This document shows positions 15,643 to 24,340 of a stretch of DNA of 64,000 nt, piece after piece. Where the stretch lies: contig NZ_JAKEEB010000011.1 of NCBI RefSeq assembly GCF_021462825.1, positions 1 through 64,000 of the forward strand, written 5' to 3'. The notes beneath the pieces are model-generated. The model was not told where the DNA came from and made no database searches. It saw nothing but the letters and a program-made list of their open reading frames with translations. The position numbers were made by a program, and so were the translations under genes. Within the stretch, counting starts at the first letter, position 1. Each line of letters begins with the position of its first letter. Origin of the DNA: Streptomyces glomeratus (GTDB lineage: Bacteria > Actinomycetota > Actinomycetes > Streptomycetales > Streptomycetaceae).

Positions 15643-16713
15643 ATGTCCGACCAGGCTGTGCCGGCGGTGTCCTCACCGCCGGCCTCCGGCCCCAAGGAGC
15701 GCGACGGCCGGGCCCTGCAGCGCCCCCTCCTGCTCCGGCTGCTCGCCCGGCCCGAGGTCGGCGTCTTCCTCGGGGCCGTCGCGGTGTTCGTCTTCTTCTT
15801 CGCGGCGGCGCCCACGTTCCGCACCGGCAGTGCGATGGCCACCGTCCTCTACCAGTCGTCCACCATCGGGATCATGGCGCTGCCCGTGGCGCTGCTGATG
15901 ATCGGCGGCGAGTTCGACCTCTCGTCCGGTGTCGCGGTGATCACCTCCGCGCTCACCGCGAGCATGGTCAGCTACCAGCTGACCATGAACGTATGGGTGG
16001 GCGTGATCGTCGCCCTCGTGGTGTCGCTCGCGATCGGGGCGTTCAACGGCTGGATGGTGATGCGCACCGGGCTGCCGAGCTTCCTGATCACGCTCGGCAC
16101 GTTCCTCGGCCTTCAGGGCATCAACCTCGCGGTCGCCAAGCTGGTCACCGGCAACGTGGCCACCGACGACATCAGCGACATGGAAGGCTTCGACCAGGCC
16201 AAGGCGGTCTTCGCCTCCTCCTTCACCGTCGGGGGCGTCCAGTTCAAGGTCACCGTCCTGTGGTGGCTCGGCTTCGCGGCCCTGGCCACCTGGGTTCTGC
16301 TGCGCACCAAGTACGGCAACTGGACCTTCGCGGTCGGCGGCAACAAGGACAGCGCCCGGGCCGTCGGCGTGCCGGTGAAGTTCACCAAGATCACCCTGTT
16401 CATGCTGGTCGGCTTCGGTGCCTGGTTCGTCGGCATGCACCAGCTGTTCGCCTTCAACACCGTGCAGTCCGGCGAGGGCGTCGGCCAGGAGCTGATCTAC
16501 ATCGCCGCCGCGGTCATCGGCGGCTGCCTGCTCACCGGCGGCTACGGCTCCGCGATCGGCCCCGTCTTCGGCGCCTTCATGTTCGGCATGGTCAGCCAGG
16601 GCATCGTCTACGCCGGCTGGAACCCCGACTGGTTCAAGGCGTTCCTGGGTGTGATGCTCCTCGGCGCCACCCTCATCAATCTGTGGGTCCGCCAGTCGGC
16701 GGCCCGGAGGTGA
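15643..16713 (+). CDS. Sugar ABC transporter permease (RbsC/XylH type)
   Basis: A 356-residue integral membrane protein with about ten hydrophobic segments. It has family signatures such as GGEFDLSSGV, GAFNGWMVMRTGLPSFLITLGT, WTFAVGGNKDSARAVGVPV and AAAVIGGCLLTGGYGSAIGP. Partner of the lipoprotein and ATPase for sugar uptake. ATG 15643 is favoured by GAGG 8 nt upstream; ATG 15637 overlaps the previous stop. Its stop is followed 5 nt later by the ATPase gene. Confidence 0.92.
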   Translation: MSDQAVPAVSSPPASGPKERDGRALQRPLLLRLLARPEVGVFLGAVAVFVFFFAAAPTFRTGSAMATVLYQSSTIGIMALPVALLMIGGEFDLSSGVAVITSALTASMVSYQLTMNVWVGVIVALVVSLAIGAFNGWMVMRTGLPSFLITLGTFLGLQGINLAVAKLVTGNVATDDISDMEGFDQAKAVFASSFTVGGVQFKVTVLWWLGFAALATWVLLRTKYGNWTFAVGGNKDSARAVGVPVKFTKITLFMLVGFGAWFVGMHQLFAFNTVQSGEGVGQELIYIAAAVIGGCLLTGGYGSAIGPVFGAFMFGMVSQGIVYAGWNPDWFKAFLGVMLLGATLINLWVRQSAARR

Positions 16714-16718
16714 TCCCC

Positions 16719-17621
16719 ATGACGACCGACGACCTCGGCACCCCCAACGGCACGCCCACCCCGGCCGACCGGGTCCCCATCGTCGAACTGCGCGGTGCGG
16801 GCAAGTCCTACGGCAACATCCGCGCCCTGCACGGCGTCGACCTCGCCGTCCACCCCGGCAGGGTCGCCTGCGTCCTGGGCGACAACGGCGCCGGCAAGTC
16901 CACCCTGATCAAGATCATCTCCGGGCTCCACCAGCACACCGAGGGCGAGCTCCTCGTCGACGGGCGACCGGTGCGCTTCAGCACCCCGCGCGAGGCCCTG
17001 GACCGCGGCATCGCCACCGTCTACCAGGACCTGGCGACCGTGCCCCTCATGCCGGTGTGGCGGAACTTCTTCCTCGGCTCCGAGATGACCAAGGGACCCT
17101 GGCCGGTCCGCCGCCTCGACATCGCCCGGATGAAGAAGACCGCGGACGACGAACTGCGCAACATGGGCATCGTCCTCGACGATCTCGAACAGCCCATCGG
17201 CACCCTCTCCGGGGGCCAGCGCCAGTGCGTGGCCATCGCCCGCGCCGTCTACTTCGGAGCCCGCGTCCTCATCCTGGACGAGCCCACCGCCGCCCTCGGC
17301 GTCAAGCAGTCGGGCGTGGTCCTGAAGTACATCGCGGCCGCCCGCGAGCGTGGCCTGGGCGTCATCTTCATCACCCACAACCCGCACCACGCCTATATGG
17401 TCGGCGACCACTTCAGCGTGCTGCGCCTGGGCACCCTGGAGCTCAGCGCCGACCGCACACAGGTCGGCCTGGAAGAGCTGACCAACCACATGGCCGGCGG
17501 CGCCGAACTCGCCGCCCTCAAGCACGAGCTGGCACAGGTCGGCGGCGTCGACGTCCAGGGCCTGCCGGAAGAGAAGGACCTCCGGGCGCCCGTGGCCGCA
17601 CCTCCGGAAGGGAACTCCTGA
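16719..17621 (+). CDS. Sugar ABC transporter ATP-binding protein
   Basis: A 300-residue ATPase with Walker A GDNGAGKST, Q-loop VYQDL, ABC signature LSGGQRQCVAIARA, Walker B VLILDEP and switch His in FITHNPHH. It has one nucleotide-binding domain, unlike the double RbsA/XylG proteins, so two copies probably act with the permease. The C-terminal 60 residues (ELAALKHELAQVGG...) are an extra tail. GGAGG 8 nt upstream fixes the start; the isomerase gene begins one base after the stop. Confidence 0.93.
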   Translation: MTTDDLGTPNGTPTPADRVPIVELRGAGKSYGNIRALHGVDLAVHPGRVACVLGDNGAGKSTLIKIISGLHQHTEGELLVDGRPVRFSTPREALDRGIATVYQDLATVPLMPVWRNFFLGSEMTKGPWPVRRLDIARMKKTADDELRNMGIVLDDLEQPIGTLSGGQRQCVAIARAVYFGARVLILDEPTAALGVKQSGVVLKYIAAARERGLGVIFITHNPHHAYMVGDHFSVLRLGTLELSADRTQVGLEELTNHMAGGAELAALKHELAQVGGVDVQGLPEEKDLRAPVAAPPEGNS

Positions 17622-17622
17622 C

Positions 17623-18525
17623 ATGACCCCTGCCCTGGACCGCATCCGGGTCGGCTCCGCCCCGGACTCCTGGGGCGTCTGGTTCCCCGACGACCCACGG
17701 CAGGTGCCCTGGGAACGCTTCCTCGACGAGGTCGCCGAGGCCGGCTACTCCTGGATCGAACTCGGCCCCTACGGCTACCTGCCGACCGACCCGGCCCGGC
17801 TCACCGACGAGGTGGACAAGCGGAACCTGAAGGTCTCGGCGGGCACCGTCTTCACCGCGCTGCACCGCGGACCGGCCGTATGGGAGTCCACCTGGGAGCA
17901 CGTGGGCCGGGTCGCCGCGCTCACCCAGGCGATGGGCGCGCACCACCTGGTGGTCATCCCCTCCTTCTGGCGGGACGACGAGACCGCCGAGATCATCGAG
18001 CCGTCGGAGCTGACCGCCGAACAGTGGGGCCACCTCGGCAGGGGCATGGAGCGGCTCGGCCGCGAGGTCAAGGAGACCTATGGCCTCGACATCGTCGTCC
18101 ACCCGCACGCCGACACCCACATCGACACCGAGGAGCACGTCGGGCGCTTCCTCGACGCCACCGACTCCGGCCTCGTCAACCTCTGTCTGGACACCGGGCA
18201 CTACGCCTACTGCGGCGGCGACAGCGTCAAGCTCATCGAGACCTACGGCGAGCGCATCGGCTACCTCCACCTCAAGCAGGTCGACCCGGAGATCCTCGCC
18301 GACGTCGTGGCGAACGGGGTGCCCTTCGGGCCCGCCGTGCAGCGCGGCGTGATGTGCGAACCCCCGGCCGGCGTGCCCGCGCTGGAACCGGTGCTCGCCG
18401 CCGCCCAGGGCCTCGGGGTCGACCTCTTCGCCATCGTCGAGCAGGACATGTACCCCTGCCCGCCGGACCGGCCGCTGCCCATCGCCGTCCGCACCCGCGC
18501 CTTCCTCCGCTCCTGCGGCGCGTGA
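17623..18525 (+). CDS. Sugar phosphate isomerase/epimerase, IolE/IolI-like
   Basis: A 300-residue TIM-barrel protein of the AP-endonuclease-2-like isomerase family. SAPDSWGVWFPDDPRQVPWERFLDEV resembles the N-terminus of inosose dehydratase (IolE). Likely metal ligands are in IVVHPHADTHID, NLCLDTGHYAYCGGD, GYLHLKQVDPE and FAIVEQDMYP. It is cotranscribed with the importer, so it probably acts on the imported compound after the Gfo/Idh/MocA dehydrogenase. IolE and IolI functions cannot be separated from sequence reading alone. Confidence 0.85.
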   Translation: MTPALDRIRVGSAPDSWGVWFPDDPRQVPWERFLDEVAEAGYSWIELGPYGYLPTDPARLTDEVDKRNLKVSAGTVFTALHRGPAVWESTWEHVGRVAALTQAMGAHHLVVIPSFWRDDETAEIIEPSELTAEQWGHLGRGMERLGREVKETYGLDIVVHPHADTHIDTEEHVGRFLDATDSGLVNLCLDTGHYAYCGGDSVKLIETYGERIGYLHLKQVDPEILADVVANGVPFGPAVQRGVMCEPPAGVPALEPVLAAAQGLGVDLFAIVEQDMYPCPPDRPLPIAVRTRAFLRSCGA

Positions 18526-18595
18526 CCTCCGAAGGGACGAGCGCTTTTCCACAGGGCTGGTCACGCATCGTCACGAGCGCGTACGGTTTCGTGCC

Positions 18596-19429
18596 ATGAA
18601 GATCCTCATCAGCGCCGACATGGAGGGCGCCACCGGTGTGACCTGGCCGGCCGACGTGCTGCCCGGGACGCCGCAGTGGGAGCGGTGCCGGACCATGTTC
18701 ACTTCGGACGTGAACGCCGCCGTGCTCGGTTTCCTCGACGGCGGCGCCGACGAGGTGCTGATCAACGAGGCGCACTGGACCATGCGCAATCTGCTCCTGG
18801 AACGGCTCGACGAGCGGGCGCAGATGCTCACCGGCCGTCACAAGTCCCTGTCCATGGTGGAGGGCGTCCAACACGGCGACGTGGACGGCATCGCGTTCGT
18901 CGGCTACCACGCGGGCGCCGGTATGGAAGGCGTGCTGGCGCACACCTACCTCGCCAACTCCATCACCGGAGTCTGGCTGAACGACGTCCGCGCCAGCGAG
19001 GGCCTGCTGAACGCGCACGTCGCCGCCGAGTACGGCGTGCCCGTCATCCTGGTCACCGGCGACGACGTGGCCTGCGAGGACGCGCTGGGCTACGCGCCGG
19101 AGGCGCTCAAGGTCGCAGTCAAGGACCACGTCTCCCGGTACGCGGCCGTGTGCCGCACACCCGCCAGGACCGCCGCCGACATCCGCGCCGCCGCCAAACA
19201 GGCGGCCGCGCTGGCGGTACGTCTGGAACCGGCCGATGAGGGCCCGTTCACCGTGGCACTCGAGTTCGACGCCGAGCACCTCGCGATGGCCGCCACCGTC
19301 GTCCCGGGCGTGGACCGCATCGGCGAGCGGAAGGTGGCGTTCACGAGCGCGACCATGTACGAGGGCATCCGTACCTTCAAGGCGGTCACCACGATCGCCT
19401 CGGCTGCGGTGGAGGAGCAGTATGGCTGA
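18596..19429 (+). CDS. M55 family D-aminopeptidase (DppA-like)
   Basis: A 277-residue cytoplasmic metallopeptidase. The family start KILISADMEGATGV gives zinc ligands D8 and E10; H60 (INEAHWTM), H105 (GYHAGAGMEG) and E135 (RASEGLLNA) complete the set by comparison with Bacillus DppA. M55 enzymes release N-terminal D-amino acids, for example D-Ala-D-Ala. It is the first gene of a run of five in which peptidases dominate. The M20 gene overlaps it by 8 nt. No strong ribosome-binding site precedes the ATG. Confidence 0.9.
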   Translation: MKILISADMEGATGVTWPADVLPGTPQWERCRTMFTSDVNAAVLGFLDGGADEVLINEAHWTMRNLLLERLDERAQMLTGRHKSLSMVEGVQHGDVDGIAFVGYHAGAGMEGVLAHTYLANSITGVWLNDVRASEGLLNAHVAAEYGVPVILVTGDDVACEDALGYAPEALKVAVKDHVSRYAAVCRTPARTAADIRAAAKQAAALAVRLEPADEGPFTVALEFDAEHLAMAATVVPGVDRIGERKVAFTSATMYEGIRTFKAVTTIASAAVEEQYG

Positions 19430-20735
19430 CCGGCAGGCACTCGACGAGGTCGTGCGCTTCACCTCGGACCTCATCCGGATCGACACCACCAACCGGGGCG
19501 GCGGGGACTGCAGGGAGCGGCCCGCCGCCGAGTACGCGGCGGCGCGGCTGGCCGAGGCGGGCCTGGAGCCCACGCTGCTGGAACGCGCCGAGGGCCGGAC
19601 CAACGTCGTCGCCCGGATCGAGGGCTCCGACCCGTCCGCGGACGCGCTGCTCGTCCACGGCCACCTGGACGTGGTGCCCGCCGAGGCCGCCGACTGGAGC
19701 GTGCACCCGTTCTCCGGAGAGGTGCGCGACGGTGTCGTCTGGGGCCGTGGCGCGGTCGACATGAAGAACATGGACGCGATGATCCTCGCGGTCCTGGCGG
19801 CCTGGGCTCGCACGGGCGTGCGACCACGCCGCGACCTCGTCGTCGCGTTCACCGCCGACGAGGAGGCGAGCGCCGAGGACGGTTCCGGGTTCCTGGCGGA
19901 CCGCCACGCGCACCTCTTCGAGGGGTGCACCGAAGGAATCAGCGAGTCCGGAGCGTTCACGTTCCACGACGGCAGCGGCCGGCGCATCTACCCCATCGCG
20001 GCGGGCGAGCGCGGCACCGCCTGGCTCACCCTGACCGCCCGCGGCCGGGCAGGCCACGGCTCCAAGCCGAACAGCAGCAACGCCGTCACCCGGCTCGCCG
20101 CCGCCGTCGCCCGGATCGGCGCCCACGAGTGGCCGCTGCGGCTCACCCCGACCGTGCGTGCCGCGCTCACCGAGCTCGCCACCCTGTACGGCCTCGACGC
20201 CGACCTCGACGACCCCGTCGCCACGGACGACCTCCTGGAGAAGCTGGGCCCGGCCGCGGCACTGGTCCGGCCGACCGTCCGCAACAGCGCCACCCCGACC
20301 ATGCTCCGCGCCGGTTACAAGGTGAACGTGATCCCGGGAGAGGCCGTCGCCCACATCGACGGCCGCTATGTGCCCGGCTGTGAGGACGAGTTCCGCACCA
20401 CCCTCGACGAACTGACCGGAGAGGACGTGGACTGGGAGTACCACCACCGCGAGGTCGCCCTCCAGGCACCGGTGGACTCACCGACGTTCGCCCGGATGCG
20501 GGCCGCCGTCGAGGAATTCGCACCCGAGGGACATGTGGTGCCGTACTGCATGTCGGGCGGCACGGACGCCAAGCAGTTCTCGCGCCTCGGCATCACCGGA
20601 TACGGCTTCGCGCCGCTGAAGCTGCCGGAGGGCTTCGACTACGAGGCGCTCTTCCACGGCGTCGACGAACGCGTCCCCGTGGAGGCCCTGCACTTCGGCG
20701 TCCGCGTCCTCGACCGCTTTCTGCGGACGGCCTAG
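19422..20735 (+). CDS. M20 family metallopeptidase
   Basis: A 437-residue zinc peptidase or deacylase. The metal-binding sequence is clear: HGHLDVVPA, then WGRGAVDMKN and AFTADEEASAEDGSGF, with a dimerisation domain (HGSKPNSSNAV region) and the final His in ALFHGVDERVPV. M20 enzymes cleave dipeptides or N-acyl amino acids. GGAGGAG precedes the ATG, which lies inside the end of the M55 gene, so translation is coupled. Confidence 0.92.
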   Translation: MADRQALDEVVRFTSDLIRIDTTNRGGGDCRERPAAEYAAARLAEAGLEPTLLERAEGRTNVVARIEGSDPSADALLVHGHLDVVPAEAADWSVHPFSGEVRDGVVWGRGAVDMKNMDAMILAVLAAWARTGVRPRRDLVVAFTADEEASAEDGSGFLADRHAHLFEGCTEGISESGAFTFHDGSGRRIYPIAAGERGTAWLTLTARGRAGHGSKPNSSNAVTRLAAAVARIGAHEWPLRLTPTVRAALTELATLYGLDADLDDPVATDDLLEKLGPAAALVRPTVRNSATPTMLRAGYKVNVIPGEAVAHIDGRYVPGCEDEFRTTLDELTGEDVDWEYHHREVALQAPVDSPTFARMRAAVEEFAPEGHVVPYCMSGGTDAKQFSRLGITGYGFAPLKLPEGFDYEALFHGVDERVPVEALHFGVRVLDRFLRTA

Positions 20736-20747
20736 GGGGTGGGGGAG

Positions 20748-22712
20748 ATGGCGCGGATCCTGCCCTACGGGGAATGGCCCTCGCCCATCGACGCGGCGCT
20801 CGCCGCCGGGCACGACGGGCAGCCGGAGTCGGTGGACCTCGTGGGCGAGGAGGCGTGGTGGACCGAGCCGCGCCCCACGGAAGGCGGCCGCCGCACCCTC
20901 GTGCGGCGCACGGTCGACGGTGCACAGGAGACGGTGCTGCCCCCGCCGTGGAACGTGCGCAGCCGGGTCATGGAGTACGGCGGCCGGTCCTGGTCTGGCG
21001 CCATGCGTCCCGAGGGCCCGCTGCTGGTCTTCGTCAACTTCGCGGACCAGCGGCTGTACGCGTACGAGCCGGCGGCGCCCGGTGACGGGCCGCGCCCGCT
21101 CACTCCCCTTTCGCCCGTGGGCGGCGGACTGCGCTGGGTCGACCCGCAGTTGCATGTCGAGCGCGGCGAGGTGTGGTGCGTGCTGGAGGAGTTCACCGGC
21201 GACGGGCCCTCGGACGTACGCCGGGTGGCGGCCGCGGTGCCCCTGGACGGTTCCGCGGCGCAGGACCGGCATGCCGTTCGGGAACTCACCGATACCCGGC
21301 ACCGCTTCGTCACGGGGCCCCGCCTCTCGCCGGACGGGCGGCGTGTGGCATGGATCGCCTGGGACCATCCGCGCATGCCGTGGGACGGCACCGAGCTCAT
21401 CGTGGCCGAGGTGACCGGCGACGGGACACTCCGGGAGCCGCACATCCTCGCCGGCGGCCCCGAGGAGTCCATCCCCCAGGCCGAGTGGGCGGCCGACGGC
21501 TCCCTGCTGTACGCCAGTGACCGCGGCGGCTGGTGGAACCTGTACCGGGACGGCGTGGCGCTGTGCCCCCGCGCGGAGGAGTTCGCCGGGCCGCTGTGGA
21601 AGGTCGGCCTGCGGTGGTTCGCTCCGCTGGAGAGCGGGCTGATCGCCGTCCTGCACGGCAGGGGAGCGAGCCGGCTGGGCATCCTCGACCCGGACAGCGG
21701 CGAGGTCGTCGACGCGGCCGGACCGTGGACCGAGTTCGCCGCCACCCTCGCCGCGCACGGCAGCCGGATCGTCGCCGTCGGCGCGAGCCCGCGCACCGCG
21801 TACGAGGTGGTCGAACTGGATGCGAAAACCGGCCGCGCCCGGGTCGTCGGCGCCGCCCACGAGGACGCGGTGGATCCCGCGTACTACCCCGACCCCCGGG
21901 TCCGTACCTTCACCGGGCCCGGGGGCCGCGAGATCCATGCGCACCTGTATCCGCCGCACCACCCCGGTCACACCGCGCCCGAGGGCGAGCTGCCGCCCTA
22001 TGTCGTGTGGGCGCACGGCGGGCCCACGAGCCGGGTCCCGCTCGTCCTCGACCTGGAGATCGCCTACTTCACCTCGCGCGGCATCGGCGTCGTCGAGGTG
22101 AACTACGGCGGCTCGACCGGATACGGGCGCGAGTACCGCAACCGGCTCCGCGGACAGTGGGGCGTCGTCGACGTCGAGGACTGCGCGGCCGTCGCGGCCG
22201 CCCTCGCCGACGAGGGCACCGCCGACCGGAGCCGGCTCGCCGTGCGGGGCGGCAGCGCGGGCGGCTGGACGTCGGCGGTGTCCCTGACGACGACCGACGG
22301 CTACGCCTGCGGCACGATCATCTATCCCGTCCTGGACCTGAAGAGCTTCGGCTCGGGAGAGACCCACGACTTCGAGTCCCGCTATACGGAGACCCTGGTG
22401 GGGCCCTACTCCGAGGTTCCCGACCGGTATGCCGAGCGGTCGCCCCTCGAGCACGTCCACCGGATCACCGCCCCCTTCCTGCTGCTCCAGGGGCTCGAGG
22501 ACCCCATCTGCCCGCCGGCGCAGTGCGAGCGGTTCCTCGCCCGGCTGGCGGGGCGGCGGGTCCCGCACGCCTACCTCGCCTTCGAGGGCGAGGGGCACGG
22601 CTTCCGGCGGGCTGAGACCATGGTGCGTGCCCTGGAGGCCGAGCTGTCCCTGTACGCGCAGGTCTTCGGGTTCGCCCCGCCCGGCATACCGACCCTGGAG
22701 CTCAGCAAGTGA
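20748..22712 (+). CDS. S9 family peptidase (prolyl oligopeptidase type)
   Basis: A 654-residue serine peptidase. The first two thirds are a beta-propeller with WD-like blades (for example PQAEWAADGSLLYASDRGGWWNLY), the last third the alpha/beta hydrolase domain: VWAHGGPTS, nucleophile in RGGSAGGW, acid in GLEDPICPPAQ, base in EGEGHGF. Such enzymes trim short peptides; the propeller excludes folded proteins. ATG 20748 is preferred over GTG 20739 because AGGGGG then lies 7-8 nt upstream. It overlaps the S66 gene by 4 nt. Confidence 0.92.
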   Translation: MARILPYGEWPSPIDAALAAGHDGQPESVDLVGEEAWWTEPRPTEGGRRTLVRRTVDGAQETVLPPPWNVRSRVMEYGGRSWSGAMRPEGPLLVFVNFADQRLYAYEPAAPGDGPRPLTPLSPVGGGLRWVDPQLHVERGEVWCVLEEFTGDGPSDVRRVAAAVPLDGSAAQDRHAVRELTDTRHRFVTGPRLSPDGRRVAWIAWDHPRMPWDGTELIVAEVTGDGTLREPHILAGGPEESIPQAEWAADGSLLYASDRGGWWNLYRDGVALCPRAEEFAGPLWKVGLRWFAPLESGLIAVLHGRGASRLGILDPDSGEVVDAAGPWTEFAATLAAHGSRIVAVGASPRTAYEVVELDAKTGRARVVGAAHEDAVDPAYYPDPRVRTFTGPGGREIHAHLYPPHHPGHTAPEGELPPYVVWAHGGPTSRVPLVLDLEIAYFTSRGIGVVEVNYGGSTGYGREYRNRLRGQWGVVDVEDCAAVAAALADEGTADRSRLAVRGGSAGGWTSAVSLTTTDGYACGTIIYPVLDLKSFGSGETHDFESRYTETLVGPYSEVPDRYAERSPLEHVHRITAPFLLLQGLEDPICPPAQCERFLARLAGRRVPHAYLAFEGEGHGFRRAETMVRALEAELSLYAQVFGFAPPGIPTLELSK

Positions 22713-23635
22713 ACCCTCTCGTACGGCCGCCCAGACTCGCCCCCGGCGCCCGCGTGGCCGTCGTCGCGCCCAGCGGGCCCGTGGTCGAGGAGCGGCTCGC
22801 CGCCGGGCTCGACCTTCTGCGCGCCTGGGAGCTGGACCCGGTCGTGGGCCCGCATGTCCTTGACCGGCACCCCGACTACCCCTACCTCGCGGGCACGGAC
22901 GCCGACCGGGCCGCCGACTTCCAGGCCGCGTGGTGTGACCCGGACGTGACCGCGGTGCTGTGCGCCCGCGGTGGATACGGGGCGCAGCGCATGGTGGACC
23001 TGCTCGACTGGGACGCCCTGCGGGCCGCCGGGCCCAAGGTGCTGGTCGGCTTCAGCGACATCACCGCGCTGCACGAGGCGTTCGCGGTCCGGCTCGGCCT
23101 GGTCACGCTGCACGGCCCGATGGTGTCGGCCGTCGACTTCCTGAAGAACGCGCGGGCGCAGGAGCATCTGCGGGCCACGCTCTTCGAGCCGGAGTCCGTG
23201 ACGACCATCCGCGCTCTCGGCGGGACGGTGCTCGTGCCCGGTCGCGCCCGGGGTGTCACCTTCGGCGGCTGTCTGAGCCTGCTCGCGGCCGAACTGGGCA
23301 CCCCGCACGCCCGGGCCGGCACACGCGGAGGACTGCTGATGATCGAGGACGTCGGCGAGGAGGCGTACCGCGTCGACCGGATCCTCACCCAGCTGCTGCG
23401 CTCCGGCAGGCTCGACGGCGTCGCCGGGATCGCGTTCGGGTCCTGGGAGCAGTGCGGTCCGTACGAGCTGCTGCGGCGGGTTCTCACCGACCGGCTCGGC
23501 GGCCTTGGGGTACCGGTGGTCGAGGAGTTCGGCTTCGGGCACGGCGAGGGCGCGCTGACGATCCCGTTCGGGGTCGGGGCCGAGCTGGACGCGGAGGCGG
23601 GGACGCTGGCGCTGGCCGAGCCGGCGCTGGCCTAG
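22709..23635 (+). CDS. S66 family peptidase (LD-carboxypeptidase / MccF-like)
   Basis: A 308-residue serine peptidase. The family pattern is clear: VAVVAPSGPV, LCARGGYGAQRM, the nucleophile in VLVGFSDITALH, Glu in LMIEDVGEEAYRVDR and His in EEFGFGHGEGALTIP. S66 contains murein LD-carboxypeptidase LdcA and MccF, which inactivates microcin C-type peptide nucleotides; sequence reading does not decide between them. GTG 22709 overlaps the S9 stop (GTGA). Confidence 0.92.
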   Translation: MNPLVRPPRLAPGARVAVVAPSGPVVEERLAAGLDLLRAWELDPVVGPHVLDRHPDYPYLAGTDADRAADFQAAWCDPDVTAVLCARGGYGAQRMVDLLDWDALRAAGPKVLVGFSDITALHEAFAVRLGLVTLHGPMVSAVDFLKNARAQEHLRATLFEPESVTTIRALGGTVLVPGRARGVTFGGCLSLLAAELGTPHARAGTRGGLLMIEDVGEEAYRVDRILTQLLRSGRLDGVAGIAFGSWEQCGPYELLRRVLTDRLGGLGVPVVEEFGFGHGEGALTIPFGVGAELDAEAGTLALAEPALA

Positions 23636-23676
23636 CTCCGCGGCCCGGGGGCCGGAGGGTCGCGTAGGGTGTCGCC

Positions 23677-24246
23677 GTGCCCCTGACCCGTGGATATCTC
23701 GCCGAAGGCCCCCGCGTGGGCATCCGCCACTTCACCTATGAGGACGAGGCCGAATTCACCGCCCGGGCGCGGGAGAGCAGGGACCTGCACCATCCGTGGC
23801 TCTTCCCGCCGGTCACCGCGCGGGCCTACGCGGCCTACGCGGGCCGGCTGATCGACGATCCGACGAAGGCCGGCTTCCTGGTGTGCGAGAAGGACAGCGG
23901 GGCCATCGCCGGGTACATCAACATCAACAACATCGTCGAGGGCGGGTTCCTGTGCGGAGCCCTCGGCTACGGTGCCTTCGCCCACGCGGCCGGGCGGGGA
24001 CTGATGGCGGAGGCCCTCGACCTCGTGGTGCGGTATGCGTTCGGACCGATGGGACTGCACCGGCTGGAGATCAACGCGCAGCCCGGCAACACCGCCTCGA
24101 TCGCGCTCGCCCGGCGCTGTGGCTTCCGCCTCGAGGGCTTCTCACCGAACATGATCTACATCGACGGGGCCTGGCGCGACCACGAACGCTGGGCCATCAC
24201 CGCCGAGATGACCGGCAGCCGCCCCGGGCCCGCGCCCTCCGCGTAG
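23677..24246 (+). CDS. GNAT N-acetyltransferase (RimJ/RimL type)
   Basis: A 189-residue acetyltransferase. The start RGYLAEGPRVGIRHFTYEDEAEF, the AHAAGRGLMAEALDLVVRYAF acetyl-CoA-binding region and LHRLEINAQPGNTASIALARRCGF are characteristic of the RimJ/RimL group, which acetylate N-termini or small molecules. It follows the S66 gene by 41 nt and is likely cotranscribed with the peptidases. MccE in microcin C systems is also a GNAT enzyme, so a detoxifying role is imaginable but not shown. Confidence 0.9.
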   Translation: MPLTRGYLAEGPRVGIRHFTYEDEAEFTARARESRDLHHPWLFPPVTARAYAAYAGRLIDDPTKAGFLVCEKDSGAIAGYININNIVEGGFLCGALGYGAFAHAAGRGLMAEALDLVVRYAFGPMGLHRLEINAQPGNTASIALARRCGFRLEGFSPNMIYIDGAWRDHERWAITAEMTGSRPGPAPSA

Positions 24247-24340
24247 GTCCGGCGCGGCGTCCCCTCGGGCGGCGTCATGTCCGGCTTTGCGGAATCCTGA
24301 CCGGCAGAGCCCCTGGTCGGCTCTTCGGCAAACGGGTTCC

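Noticed and set aside
22709..24246. A microcin C-type immunity pair (S66 peptidase plus GNAT enzyme)
   Set aside because: No microcin precursor or MccB/MccC-like gene is present, and the GNAT protein looks like the ordinary RimJ/RimL type. Kept only as a possibility.
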